DNA of 64,000 nucleotides from Acidovorax sp. SRB_14 (GTDB lineage: Bacteria > Pseudomonadota > Gammaproteobacteria > Burkholderiales > Burkholderiaceae_C): positions 22,307 to 86,306 of the forward strand of contig NZ_MWOK01000017.1 in the NCBI RefSeq assembly GCF_012932145.1, read 5' to 3'. Made by a program: the position numbers and the translations under genes. The notes below the pieces were generated by a model, which did no database searches, was not told the DNA's origin, and was given only the letters and a program-made list of their open reading frames with translations. Position 1 is the first letter of the stretch, and the number at the start of each line of letters is the position of its first letter. This document shows positions 19,208 through 28,043 of this stretch, piece by piece.

Positions 19208-19750
19208 TCAGCGGCGCGGGCGCTGGCCCCGCCTCCACCACCCACGCAGCCGCGTCCAGGCCGACGGCGTGCGCACCGGTGACGCTGCGGGCGCCTCGCT
19301 CACGGGCCCCGCGCCCTGCCCGTACATGTCGATCAGCAGCAAGCCCTCGCCCAGCGTGCGCCAGGCCAGCAGTTCCATGCGATCGAACCGCGCGCCCTCG
19401 CGGCGGCTGCGGCGGTCCAACGCCTGTTGCCAGGCCTGGACCGCATCCAGCAGTTCGCGCAGCGCGCTTTGGTAGGCGCCCAGTGCGTGCATCGCGTGCC
19501 AGGCCGACCCCAGCCCCGTGAGAAACAGCTGGTGCTGCTGCACACCCTGGGCGAGCGCCAGGGCGGCGCGGCTGATGGCGGCGGGGTCGAGGCGCGCACG
19601 GCGCGCCCGCACGGCCGCATCGACGCGCTCGGCCAGCGCGCCCACGCTCTCACGCAGCGGATGCGTCTCCTCATCCGCGGGGCCATGGCGCAGCCATTGG
19701 CTGATGCCGTCCCACGACTGCAGGCTGGGGCCGGAACGCAACACGGTCAT
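19208..19750 (-). CDS. Hypothetical helical protein downstream of tldD
   Basis: The 180-residue product is rich in Ala, Arg and Leu and predicted largely helical (ALAERVDAAVRARRARLDPA; ALRELLDAVQAWQQALDRRS). It has no transmembrane segment, and the tail is basic (RGWWRRGQRPRR). It starts 39 bp after tldD in the same orientation and is probably co-transcribed. I recognise no family and no catalytic motif. Confidence 0.6.
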   Translation of the reverse strand: MTVLRSGPSLQSWDGISQWLRHGPADEETHPLRESVGALAERVDAAVRARRARLDPAAISRAALALAQGVQQHQLFLTGLGSAWHAMHALGAYQSALRELLDAVQAWQQALDRRSRREGARFDRMELLAWRTLGEGLLLIDMYGQGAGPVSEAPAASPVRTPSAWTRLRGWWRRGQRPRR

Positions 19751-19789
19751 GGCCGCAACGCAGCGCCGCAGGCCCGCAGCGCCCTGCGC

Positions 19790-21274
19790 TCAGGCGGTGC
19801 CGCCCACGGTCAGGGCGTCGATGCGCAGCGTGGGCTGGCCCACGCCCACGGGCACGCTCTGGCCTTCCTTGCCGCAGGTGCCGACACCGCTGTCCAGGCG
19901 CATGTCGTTGCCGATCATGCTGATCTTCTTGAGCGACTCCGGGCCGCTGCCGACGATGGTGGCGCCCTTGACCGGGTAGAGGATCTTGCCGTTTTCGACC
20001 CAGTACGCTTCGCTGGCCGAGAACACGAACTTGCCCGAGGTGATGTCGACCTGGCCGCCGCCGAAATTGGTGGCGTACAGGCCCTTCTTGATGCTGGCGA
20101 TGATCTCCTGCGGGTCCTTGTCGCCACCCAGCATGTAGGTGTTGGTCATGCGCGGCATGGGGATGTGCGCATAGCTCTCGCGCCGGCCGTTGCCGGTGGG
20201 CGCCACGCCCATCAGGCGGGCGTTCATCGAGTCCTGGATGTAGCCCTTCAAGATCCCGTCCTCGATCAGCACATTGCGCTGGCTGGCATGGCCCTCGTCG
20301 TCCACGTTGAGCGAGCCGCGCCGATCGGCGATGGTGCCGTCGTCGAGCACCGTCACCCCCTTGGCCGCCACGCGCTGGCCGATGCGGCCGCTGAACGCGC
20401 TCGAACCCTTGCGGTTGAAGTCGCCCTCCAGCCCATGGCCCACGGCCTCGTGCAGCAGCACGCCGGGCCAGCCCGGGCCCAGCACCACGGTCATCTCGCC
20501 GGCCGGTGCCGGGCGCGATTCGAGGTTGACCAGGGCGGCATTGACGGCCTCATCGACGTACTGCGCGATCTGCGCGTCGTCAAAATACGCCAGTCCAAAG
20601 CGTCCGCCACCGCCGGCCGAGCCGACCTCGCGGCGCCCGCCCTGCTCGGCGATCACCGTGACCGACAGGCGCACCAGCGGGCGCACATCGGCCGCCAGCG
20701 TGCCGTCGGCACGCGCCACCAGCACCACGTCGTATTCGCTGGCCAGGCCGGCCATGACCTGCGCCACGCGCGGGTCCTTCGCGCGGGCGAGCTGCTCCAC
20801 CCTCCCCAACAGCGCCACCTTGGCCGTGCTGTCGAGCGTGGAGATCGGGTCCACGCCGGGGTAGAGGCTGCGGCTGGGCGCTACCTTTTTGCCCGCTACC
20901 CGTACCCGCCCTTTCTGCGCTGTGGCCGAAATCGAGCGCACCGTGCGGGCCGCATCGAGCAGCGAGGCCTCGGAGATGTCGTCGGAATAGGCAAAAGCCG
21001 TCTTCTCGCCGCTCACGGCGCGCACGCCCACGCCCTGGTCGATGGAAAACGAGCCGGTCTTGACGATGCCCTCTTCGAGGCTCCAGCCTTCGCTGCGCGT
21101 GTACTGGAAGTAAAGGTCGGCGTCGTCCACCTGGTGGGCGCGGATGTCTGCCAGCGCACGCGCCAGGTGGCTTTCGTCCAGCCCGAACGGCGTCAGCAGC
21201 AACTGGCGGGCGATGTCGATGCGCTGGGTGGTGGGTGCGCGCTGCGGCGCGCCAGAGGAAGAGCGGGAGGTCAT
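19790..21274 (-). CDS. tldD: Metalloprotease TldD
   Basis: TldD pairs with TldE/PmbA to form a zinc metalloprotease that processes or degrades small unfolded peptides such as microcin and antitoxin precursors. The 494-residue protein carries the zinc motif HEAVGHGLEGDF (HExxxH) around residue 275, and the family segment MNARLMGVAPTGNGRRESY. No tldE lies in the window. The ATG at 21274 is preceded six bases upstream by TAAAAT and by no Shine-Dalgarno, suggesting a leaderless transcript. Confidence 0.96.
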   Translation of the reverse strand: MTSRSSSGAPQRAPTTQRIDIARQLLLTPFGLDESHLARALADIRAHQVDDADLYFQYTRSEGWSLEEGIVKTGSFSIDQGVGVRAVSGEKTAFAYSDDISEASLLDAARTVRSISATAQKGRVRVAGKKVAPSRSLYPGVDPISTLDSTAKVALLGRVEQLARAKDPRVAQVMAGLASEYDVVLVARADGTLAADVRPLVRLSVTVIAEQGGRREVGSAGGGGRFGLAYFDDAQIAQYVDEAVNAALVNLESRPAPAGEMTVVLGPGWPGVLLHEAVGHGLEGDFNRKGSSAFSGRIGQRVAAKGVTVLDDGTIADRRGSLNVDDEGHASQRNVLIEDGILKGYIQDSMNARLMGVAPTGNGRRESYAHIPMPRMTNTYMLGGDKDPQEIIASIKKGLYATNFGGGQVDITSGKFVFSASEAYWVENGKILYPVKGATIVGSGPESLKKISMIGNDMRLDSGVGTCGKEGQSVPVGVGQPTLRIDALTVGGTA

Positions 21275-21355
21275 CGGGCCATTTTAGGGGCGCACTGAAA
21301 TCCCGCGCGGCACGCAGGCCGCCCCGGCTGCCCGGCCGAGGACGGTTCCACGATC

Positions 21356-21691
21356 TCAGGCGGTGGTGTCGTTGAGCACCGCAGCGGGCGCATGGTGCTT
21401 GACCGATTCGATGCCCGCATCGCGCGCCCTCTCGCCCGAATACATCTGGCTCTGGCCGACCACCTGCCCGTTGGCGGCCTTGAGAGTGAAATAGGGCGAG
21501 CCATCCTTGGCACTCAGGCGGCCATAGCGCGCATCGTCGGGCGCGTTCTTGCGGACCGACTCCACGCCCCCCAGGGCACTGGCCCGGGACTCGTACATCT
21601 CGCTCGTCAGGATGACCTGGCCATTGGTGGCCAGGAGGTTGAAGACAAACTTGTCGTTCTTGGACTTCTTGAGCTCGAACTTTGCCGCCAT
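21356..21691 (-). CDS. YegP-like DUF1508 double-repeat protein
   Basis: The 111-residue product consists of two tandem copies of the DUF1508 (YegP) beta-hairpin unit: FELKKSKNDKFVFNLLATNG then YFTLKAANGQVVGQSQMYSG, each followed by a GxESVxxxAP segment. YegP-type proteins are small cytosolic proteins of unknown function, abundant in many proteobacteria. GGAGG lies about six bases before the ATG on the minus strand. It is a stand-alone gene between tldD and rodA. Confidence 0.88.
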   Translation of the reverse strand: MAAKFELKKSKNDKFVFNLLATNGQVILTSEMYESRASALGGVESVRKNAPDDARYGRLSAKDGSPYFTLKAANGQVVGQSQMYSGERARDAGIESVKHHAPAAVLNDTTA

Positions 21692-21779
21692 GGGTAACCT
21701 CCAGGTGATGCCAAAGCACGGTTGGCCCGTGCTTTGTACCCGCAAGGGCCTCCGACGTCCAACCGCGGCGCCTGGCCGG

Positions 21780-22952
21780 TCACAGCACCGGCGGCGGCGG
21801 CTGGGCGGGCTGGCGCTGCGTGCGCGCAATCGACATCAGCACGCCCAGCGCCAGCCCCAGCGTGACCATGGCCGTGCCGCCATAGCTGATGAAGGGCAGC
21901 GGCACGCCCACCACCGGCAGCATGCCGCTGACCATGCCCATGTTCACAAAGGCATAGGTGAAGAAGATCATGGACACAGCGCCCGCCATGAGGCGGCTGA
22001 ACAGCGTGGTCGCCCCGGCCGCGATCGCCAGGCCGCGCCAGACCAGGAGCACGAAGCACACGATCAAAAACAGGTTGCCGGCCAGGCCGAACTCTTCCGA
22101 AAATGCGGCAAAGATGAAGTCGGTGGTGCGCTCGGGGATGAACTCCAGGTGGGTTTGCGTGCCGGCCATGAAGCCCTTGCCAAACACGCCGCCCGAGCCG
22201 ATGGCGATCATGCCCTGGATGATGTGAAAGCCCTTGCCCAGCGGATCGCGCGTGGGATCGAGCAGGGTGCAGATGCGCTGCTGCTGGTAGTCGCGCAGCA
22301 CCGACCAGCGCACCCCGTCGGCACACAGCTGCGGTTCGAACATCACCACCAGCACCACGGCCACGGCGCCCAGCACCACCGGCGGCACCACCAGCTTCCA
22401 CGGCAGGCCGGCAAAAAAGATCACCGACAGCCCCGCCGCCAGCACTAGCAGCGAGGTGCCCAGGTCGGGCTGCTTCATGATCAGCCCCACCGGCACCACC
22501 AGCAGCGCCACGGCCACGGCAAAGTCGAACGGGCGCAGGTGCCCCTCGCGCTTCTGGAACCACCAGGCCAGCATCAGCGGCATGGAGATCTTGAGCAGCT
22601 CGCTGGGCTGCACCACCACGCCGACGTCGATCCAACGCTGCGCGCCCTTCTTGGTGATGCCAAACAGTGCCACCGCCGCCAGCAGCGCCAAGCCCGCGAC
22701 ATACAAAGGCACGGCCATGGCCATGATGCGCTGGGGCGGCACCTGCGCCACGGCAAACATCAGCGCCGCGGCAATCAGCATGTTGCGGCCATGGTCGACA
22801 AAGCGCGTGCCATGGTCAAAGCCCGACGAGTACATGGCCAGCAGGCCCGCGGCCGCCAAGGCCAGCACCACGGCCAGCAGCGGCCCATCGAACCAGCGGA
22901 ACAGGGGCAGGATGCGCTGGAGCGCGGAAGGCTTGGCAAAAGCGTCGGACAT
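21780..22952 (-). CDS. rodA: Rod-shape-determining protein RodA (SEDS glycosyltransferase)
   Basis: RodA is the SEDS-family peptidoglycan polymerase of the elongasome, partnered with PBP2. The 390-residue product has about ten membrane segments. It shows family motifs such as WIDVGVVVQPSELLKISMPL, GKGFHIIQGMIAIGSGGVFG and the C-terminal LPFISYGGTAMVTLGLALG. The ATG of MSDAFAKPS is chosen; GATAAT lies seven bases before it with no Shine-Dalgarno. The other elongasome genes (mreBCD, mrdA) are not in the window on this side. yqiA-like transcription diverges from a 35 bp gap. Confidence 0.95.
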   Translation of the reverse strand: MSDAFAKPSALQRILPLFRWFDGPLLAVVLALAAAGLLAMYSSGFDHGTRFVDHGRNMLIAAALMFAVAQVPPQRIMAMAVPLYVAGLALLAAVALFGITKKGAQRWIDVGVVVQPSELLKISMPLMLAWWFQKREGHLRPFDFAVAVALLVVPVGLIMKQPDLGTSLLVLAAGLSVIFFAGLPWKLVVPPVVLGAVAVVLVVMFEPQLCADGVRWSVLRDYQQQRICTLLDPTRDPLGKGFHIIQGMIAIGSGGVFGKGFMAGTQTHLEFIPERTTDFIFAAFSEEFGLAGNLFLIVCFVLLVWRGLAIAAGATTLFSRLMAGAVSMIFFTYAFVNMGMVSGMLPVVGVPLPFISYGGTAMVTLGLALGVLMSIARTQRQPAQPPPPVL

Positions 22953-22987
22953 GGCAGCGATTATCGGGCCGCCTATGATTCCCGGCC
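22953..22987. promoter_or_regulatory. Back-to-back -10 elements in the rodA/yqiA gap
   Basis: Within 35 bp lie GATAAT (minus strand, 22965-22960), seven bases before the rodA ATG, and TATGAT (plus strand, 22974-22979), eight bases before the divergent hydrolase ATG. Both -35 regions would fall inside the opposite gene. The two genes therefore probably use overlapping promoters and leaderless messages. Confidence 0.55.
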
Positions 22988-23584
22988 ATGGCCACCACCC
23001 ATCTGCTCTACCTCCACGGCTTTCGCTCCTCCCCCCAATCGGCCAAGGCCCGGCTGATGGCCGCGCATGTGGTCCGGCACCACCCGGGCGTGCAGTTCTG
23101 GTGCCCGCAGCTGCCGCCCTCGCCGCGTGCGGCCATGGACCTCGTGAGCGCGGGCATCGCTGGCTGGCCGCACGCCCACATGGCCGTGGTCGGCTCGTCC
23201 CTGGGCGGTTTCTACGCCAGCTGGGTGGCACAGCAAACGGGCTGCCCGTCGGTGCTGCTGAACCCCGCGGTGGACCCCGCGCGCGACCTCGCGCGCCACA
23301 TCGGCGACCAGACGGCCTGGCACGACCCGGCCGAGCGCTTCTACTTCGACCCGGCCTTCATCGGCGAGCTGCGTGCCCTCGACGTGCGCGACCAGGCCGC
23401 CACCGGGCCGCAACTGGCGGTGGTGGCCAAGGGCGACGAACTGCTGGACTGGCGCGAGATGGTCGCGCGCTACCCGCAGGCGCAGTTGCTGCTGCTCGAA
23501 GGCGGGGACCATGCGCTGAGCGACTTTGCCGAACACATTGCGCGGGTGGCGCAGTTCCTGCAGCTGGCTCCGGCCAGCGCTTGA
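22988..23584 (+). CDS. YqiA/YcfP-family alpha/beta hydrolase
   Basis: The 198-residue protein has the compact esterase fold of the YqiA (UPF0227) family: LLYLHGFRSSPQSAKA at the oxyanion-hole end, nucleophile elbow GSSLGGFYASW with the catalytic Ser near residue 81, and a C-terminal GGDHALSDF with the likely catalytic His. It is cytosolic with no signal peptide. The physiological substrate is unknown. It is divergent from rodA with a start-abutting -10 box. Confidence 0.85.
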   Translation: MATTHLLYLHGFRSSPQSAKARLMAAHVVRHHPGVQFWCPQLPPSPRAAMDLVSAGIAGWPHAHMAVVGSSLGGFYASWVAQQTGCPSVLLNPAVDPARDLARHIGDQTAWHDPAERFYFDPAFIGELRALDVRDQAATGPQLAVVAKGDELLDWREMVARYPQAQLLLLEGGDHALSDFAEHIARVAQFLQLAPASA

Positions 23585-23633
23585 GCGCCGCCGTCCCGCC
23601 CGCGCCACCGCGTGCCGGTCCCGCGGCGCCCGG

Positions 23634-24926
23634 CTACAGCGACTTCAGGTACTGCGCCAGGTCGGCCACATCCTGGGCGCTGAGACCGAGGGCCTGCCGG
23701 GTGTTGTAGGTCTGCGCCACCTCCTCGAGCGTGGCGGCCGAGCCGTCGTGGAAATAGGGGGCGTGCTGCCAGACGCCTTTGAGCGGCGACGTGCGGTACA
23801 TCTTGGTCGCCGAACGGGAGGCGTAGCTCGGGCTTTCGGGCTCCGCCATCGAATCGCCCGGCGGGTGCAGCCGGGCATTGGCGTCCGTGAAGCTGCCCCC
23901 GCTGTGGCAGGCCACGCACTTTCCTGCGCCTTCGAACACCATGCGACCGCGCGCCGCGGCGGCCGGGTCGAAACTCCCCGCCGGCGCGGGCGGCGCGCCC
24001 AGCGACAGCTGGTACGCCTGCAGGGCGGGCAGCTGGGCCGAGACCCGGTCCTCGGTGCCGTGGGTGATGTGCAGGTTCAGGCGCGGCTCGACCACCGTGC
24101 CCAGCCCGCCCATCTCGGCCACGGCCACGTAGCGGTTCCAGTAGGCGATGTCCTCGCCGTCGCCCGTGAAAGTGATGCGGTGGATGCCGGCCAGCCCATA
24201 GGCGGGCGGAATCACGACCGGCTTGCTCAGGCCGTCCACGTTGTTGCGGGGGTCGAACTTGCCAGGCCCCCAGCTGTTGAGGGTGGCCTTCGCCGCCGCG
24301 TCCAGCGCCGGCGACAGGGCGATGATCGCTCCCGGGTTGAGGTCGCGGTTGGGCCAGCCGTCCAGGCGCTTGCCGATGCCTTTCGCGAACGAGTTGTCGA
24401 CCGTCGAATGGCACAGCGCGCAGGTGATGCCCACCCGCATGAGCCGGTCCACGCCGTTGACCGTTTCCACCACGCCCTGGACGCCGACGACCGCGTTGAG
24501 CTTGAGCAGCGCCACGGTGGTGGCCGGGCTCTTGAGGTCGACGCTGCCGTCCTGGATGCCCGCCACCACGGCCGCCGGCAGCGCCTCGGCATCGACCTTG
24601 AGCCCCACGGACAGTGCCGTCACCGGGTCGACCGCAGCGCTGATGACCTCGTGCATCTTCAGGGTGTCGGTCCATTGCACCTCGTCGCCAAAGGTGTCGA
24701 AGCGGAAGATCTGTTTTCCCTGCTCGACCAGCGCCGCCTGGGCCGGGTCCGGGACACCGGAAGACGAATCACCGCCACTGCCACCGCCACTGCCACCGCC
24801 ACTGCCACCGCCACTGCCACCGCCGCCGCCACAGGCCACGGCCACTGCCGCTACCAAGCCCAGGGGCGCGGCCAGGCGCAGGGTGCGCACGGCCTGGGAA
24901 GGAACGAAAAATGGAGGGAGCGTCAT
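23634..24926 (-). CDS. Di-haem cytochrome c lipoprotein (peroxidase-like)
   Basis: The 430-residue exported protein has a hydrophobic signal ending in AAVAVAC, a plausible lipobox although position -3 is Ala. A Gly/Ser spacer of about 25 residues follows the Cys. Two c-type haem motifs are present, CALCH near residue 168 and CVACH near residue 334, and the C-terminal KMYRTSPLKGVW with HDGSAATLEEV resembles di-haem peroxidase/MauG-like proteins. An electron donor cannot be identified. AGGAGA precedes the ATG. The gene stands alone, convergent with the hydrolase gene. Confidence 0.8.
   Translation of the reverse strand: MTLPPFFVPSQAVRTLRLAAPLGLVAAVAVACGGGGGSGGGSGGGSGGGSGGDSSSGVPDPAQAALVEQGKQIFRFDTFGDEVQWTDTLKMHEVISAAVDPVTALSVGLKVDAEALPAAVVAGIQDGSVDLKSPATTVALLKLNAVVGVQGVVETVNGVDRLMRVGITCALCHSTVDNSFAKGIGKRLDGWPNRDLNPGAIIALSPALDAAAKATLNSWGPGKFDPRNNVDGLSKPVVIPPAYGLAGIHRITFTGDGEDIAYWNRYVAVAEMGGLGTVVEPRLNLHITHGTEDRVSAQLPALQAYQLSLGAPPAPAGSFDPAAAARGRMVFEGAGKCVACHSGGSFTDANARLHPPGDSMAEPESPSYASRSATKMYRTSPLKGVWQHAPYFHDGSAATLEEVAQTYNTRQALGLSAQDVADLAQYLKSL
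24771..24829 (-). repeat. 12 bp tandem repeat coding the Gly/Ser linker
   Basis: About four copies of ACCGCCACTGCC (plus-strand reading) code for GGGS-type units just after the lipidation Cys of the di-haem protein. The period is a multiple of three, so copy-number change would alter the linker length without breaking the frame. Confidence 0.8.
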
Positions 24927-25097
24927 GGTTTTCTCCTGCACAAGGGCACACAAGGGATTCGGCACAGCGCATCCGGGGCGGCGCCTGTGCCGCGTTGGGG
25001 TGCGGCGTGCCGGCTTCTTCCGGCCTTTTTCCGTTAGATGCGGGCTGGCGTGAAAACGTGACAACCGCCGGCGGCTTTCGCGCCCCAGCGGCCATGG

Positions 25098-25110
25098 GAC
25101 AATCTTGTCC
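25098..25110 (+). promoter_or_regulatory. -10-like hexamer abutting the RNase start
   Basis: GACAAT at 25098-25103 lies seven bases before the ATG at 25111, without a Shine-Dalgarno sequence. The 170 bp upstream, back to the di-haem gene start, holds no other recognisable signal. Confidence 0.4.
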
Positions 25111-27186
25111 ATGCACGCATTGTTTGAAGAATCCGGCAAGTTCCTGGCCGGCCGCATCCTCTCGGAGGCCGACACTTCGGCCCAGATCGAGCTCGATTCG
25201 GGCAAACGGGTCAAGGTCAAGTCCGCCCACATCCTGCTGAAATTCGAAAAACCCGCGCCCGCCGAACTCGTGGCGCAGGCGCAGGCCGTGGCGCAGACCA
25301 TCGAACTCGACCTGGCCTGGGAATTCGCCTCCGAGGACGAGTTCGGCTTTGCCGACCTGGCGCGCGACTATTTCTCGGACCACGCCACGCTGGCCCAGCA
25401 GGCGGGCGCGCTGTTCGCGCTCTACGAGGCGCCGCACTACTTCCGCCGCGCCGGCAAGGGCCGCTTCAAGAAGGCCCCGGCCGAGATCCTGCAGCAGGCG
25501 CTGGCCGCCATCGAGAAGAAAAAGCGCGTGCTGGCCCAGATCGCCGAGTGGGCCCAGTCCCTGGCCCAGGGCGACTGTCCGCAGCCGATCCGCGAGCAGC
25601 TCTACAAGATTCTGTTCCGCCCCGACAAGAACGCGCCCGAGTACAAGGCCGTGGTCGAGGCCAGCCGCGCCACGCACACCGCGCCGCTCCCGCTGCTGCA
25701 AAAGGCCGGCGCCATCGATTCGAGCTACCAGTTCCACTGGAAGCGCTTCTTGTTCGACAACTTCCCCAAGGGCACGGACTTCCCGCCGCTGGCCGCGCCC
25801 CAGCCGCCCGCCGACCTGCCGCTGGCGCCGGTGCAGGCGTACTCCATCGATGACTCGGCCACCACCGAGATCGACGACGCGCTGTCGCTGCAAGGCCTGG
25901 GCAGCGGCACCGTGGTGCTGGGCATCCACATCGCCGCGCCGGGCCTGGCAATGGCACCGGGCGACGCGCTCGACCAGCTCGGGCGCCAGCGCCTGTCCAC
26001 GGTCTACATGCCCGGCTACAAGATCACCATGCTGCCCGACGAGGTGGTGCAGATCTACACGCTCGACGCAGGCCGCGCCAACCCGGCCGTGTCGCTGTAC
26101 GTGACCATCGACGAGGCCACGCTGGCCGTCACCGGCACCGAAACCAAGCTCGAGCGCGTGCCCGTCAGCGTCAACCTGCGCCACGACCAGCTCGACCACA
26201 TCGTCACCGAAGAATGGCTGGCCGACCCCTCGATTCACACTGAAAATACGCCCCAGCCCTTGCTGGAACTGCGCGAGCAGCTCTCATTTTTGCACCGCTT
26301 TGCCAAGAGTTTGAAGGCCCAGCGCGAGGTGGTGCGCGGCAAGCCCGAAGCCTTCAACCGCCCCGACTACAGCTTCCGCCTGGTCGGCAACGACGGCGCC
26401 GAGCCCGATGGCACGGAGCAGGTGCAGATCGGCACGCGCAAGCGCGGCGCGCCGCTCGACCTGATCGTGGCCGAAGCCGCCATCGTCGCCAACAGCACCT
26501 GGGGCAGCTGGATGGCCGATCTCGGCGTGCCCGGCATCTACCGCAGCCAGGCGAGCCTGGCGCCGGGCGTGAAGGTGCGCATGGGCACCAAGGCGCTGCC
26601 GCACGCCGGCATCGGCGTCAAGAGCTACGCCTGGGCGACCTCGCCGCTGCGCCGCTACACCGACCTGGTCAACCAGTGGCAGATCATTGCCTGCGCGCGC
26701 CACGGCAAGACCGCCGCGCTGGCCGCGCCGTTCAAGCCCAAGGACGCCGACCTGTTCTCGATCATCAGCAGCTTTGACGCCGCCTACAGCGCCTACAACG
26801 GCTACCAGGCCGGCATGGAGCGCTTCTGGACGCTCCAGTACCTGGCGCAAAACCGCATCACCGAACTCACGGCGACGGTGTTCAAGGAAGGCCCGGGCGG
26901 CAGCTTCCTGGTGCGCGCCGACGAGCTGCCGCTGGTGTTCCCGGTGCTGGGCGCGCAGCACCTGCCGCGCGGTGCGCGCCTGCGCGTGCGGCTCGGCGAG
27001 ATCGACGACATCACGCTCGACCTGCACGGCACCGTCCTGGAACGCCTGGACGACCCCGCCGACGCCAGCGACGATGGCCCGGTGGACGATGCCGACGACG
27101 AAGAGGCCGTGGCCGGCCCGATCGCCATTGCCGTCGATGTGAGCGAAAGCGACGCCGCGGCGAGCGCCGATCCCCCTGCGCCGTGA
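25111..27186 (+). CDS. RNase II/R-family exoribonuclease (RNB domain)
   Basis: This is a 3'-5' exoribonuclease of 691 residues, between the usual sizes of RNase II (about 645) and RNase R (about 800). The RNB catalytic segment YSIDDSATTEIDDALSL near residue 248 supplies the acidic metal ligands, and GIGVKSYAWATSPLRRYTDL matches the RNB C-terminal signature. The N-terminus is an unusual OB-like region (GRILSEADTSAQIELDSGKR), so I do not assign rnb or rnr. A palindromic element is embedded in the coding sequence at 26240-26294. The last codons overlap the GTG start of the next gene. Confidence 0.88.
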   Translation: MHALFEESGKFLAGRILSEADTSAQIELDSGKRVKVKSAHILLKFEKPAPAELVAQAQAVAQTIELDLAWEFASEDEFGFADLARDYFSDHATLAQQAGALFALYEAPHYFRRAGKGRFKKAPAEILQQALAAIEKKKRVLAQIAEWAQSLAQGDCPQPIREQLYKILFRPDKNAPEYKAVVEASRATHTAPLPLLQKAGAIDSSYQFHWKRFLFDNFPKGTDFPPLAAPQPPADLPLAPVQAYSIDDSATTEIDDALSLQGLGSGTVVLGIHIAAPGLAMAPGDALDQLGRQRLSTVYMPGYKITMLPDEVVQIYTLDAGRANPAVSLYVTIDEATLAVTGTETKLERVPVSVNLRHDQLDHIVTEEWLADPSIHTENTPQPLLELREQLSFLHRFAKSLKAQREVVRGKPEAFNRPDYSFRLVGNDGAEPDGTEQVQIGTRKRGAPLDLIVAEAAIVANSTWGSWMADLGVPGIYRSQASLAPGVKVRMGTKALPHAGIGVKSYAWATSPLRRYTDLVNQWQIIACARHGKTAALAAPFKPKDADLFSIISSFDAAYSAYNGYQAGMERFWTLQYLAQNRITELTATVFKEGPGGSFLVRADELPLVFPVLGAQHLPRGARLRVRLGEIDDITLDLHGTVLERLDDPADASDDGPVDDADDEEAVAGPIAIAVDVSESDAAASADPPAP
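26240..26294 (-). repeat. Dispersed palindromic element inside the RNase gene
   Basis: Read on the minus strand, AAAAATGAGAGCTGCTCGCG, a short spacer and CAAGGGCTGGGGCGTATTTT reproduce the family layout (AGCTGYCAGCGC ... CAAGCGYTRGAGGC-ATTT) with substitutions. It is antisense to the gene and contributes residues ENTPQPLLELREQLSF to the protein without breaking the frame. Confidence 0.6.
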
Positions 27187-28043
27187 CACGGGCCGCCTTC
27201 CTTCGCAAGCTCAGCACGCTGCAGCTGACCCTGCTGGTGTCGGCGCTGCTGCACGCCGCCGTGCTGTCGGTGCGCTTCGTCGATCCGGAGGGCTTCAACC
27301 GCGTGTTCCAGGACACGCCGCTCGAAGTGATCCTGGTCAACGCCAAGTCCAGCGAGCGCCCCGACAAGGCGCAGGCCATCGCGCAGGCGGCGCTGGCCGG
27401 CGGCGGCGACGCTGCCCAGGGCCGCGCCACCAGCCCGCTGCCCTATTCGGCCCTCACCCACATCGGCAACGATTTCGAGGAGGCCCAGCGCAAGCTCGAC
27501 ACACTGCAGGAACAGCAAACCCAGCTGCTCGCCCAGTTGCGCAAGCAGATTGCCGCCCTGCCCGCCCCCGACCCGCGCAAGCCCAGCCCCGACCCCGCCA
27601 AGGCCGCCCAGGAAGAAAAGCGCCGCCAGCTCGTCAAGCTGCTGGCCGAGATCGAACGCCGCATCCACGAAGAGAACGCGCGCCCCAAGAAGCGCTATAT
27701 CAGCCCCGCCACGCGCGAGGAGGTGTACGCGGTTTACTACGACGCGCTGCGACGCAAGGTCGAAGACAAGGGCACCGAGAACTTCCCCGAGATGGGCGGC
27801 AGAAAGCTATACGGCGAGCTGACCATGATCGTCACCGTCAACCACGATGGGCGCGTGCTCGCCACCGAAATCGTGCAGGGCTCGGGCACGCCCCTGCTCG
27901 ACAGCCGTGCCGAGGCCATTGCGCGCGCGGCGGGCCCGTTCGGCGCCTTCAATGCCGAGATGCGCCGCAAGGCCGACCAGATTGCCGTGGTCTCGCGCTT
28001 CAAGTTCACGCGCGAGCAAACCCTGGAGACCAGCGTGCGATGA
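27183..28043 (+). CDS. TonB-like energy-transducing protein
   Basis: The 286-residue product has one N-terminal membrane anchor (LTLLVSALLHAAVLSVRF), a charged coiled-coil periplasmic stretch (about residues 95-165, EEAQRKLDTLQEQQTQLL) and a C-terminal TonB-type domain (KLYGELTMIVTVNHDGRVLA). TonB/TolA-type proteins couple the inner-membrane proton motive force to outer-membrane functions through ExbBD or TolQR, which are not in the window. The start is a GTG overlapping the RNase stop, and the stop overlaps the aroE ATG (ATGA), so three genes are coupled. Confidence 0.83.
   Translation: MTRAAFLRKLSTLQLTLLVSALLHAAVLSVRFVDPEGFNRVFQDTPLEVILVNAKSSERPDKAQAIAQAALAGGGDAAQGRATSPLPYSALTHIGNDFEEAQRKLDTLQEQQTQLLAQLRKQIAALPAPDPRKPSPDPAKAAQEEKRRQLVKLLAEIERRIHEENARPKKRYISPATREEVYAVYYDALRRKVEDKGTENFPEMGGRKLYGELTMIVTVNHDGRVLATEIVQGSGTPLLDSRAEAIARAAGPFGAFNAEMRRKADQIAVVSRFKFTREQTLETSVR

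Noticed and set aside
20870..20915. Possible further palindromic element copy in tldD (GCTACCTTTTTGCCCGCTACC)
   Set aside because: It has neither the AGCTGYCAGCGC half nor the GCTRGAGGC half and codes a conserved TldD segment.
19427..21298. 623-codon plus-strand frame over tldD
   Set aside because: The composition is that of an antisense shadow (His/Ala/Arg-rich). TldD on the minus strand has its zinc motif and a consistent start.
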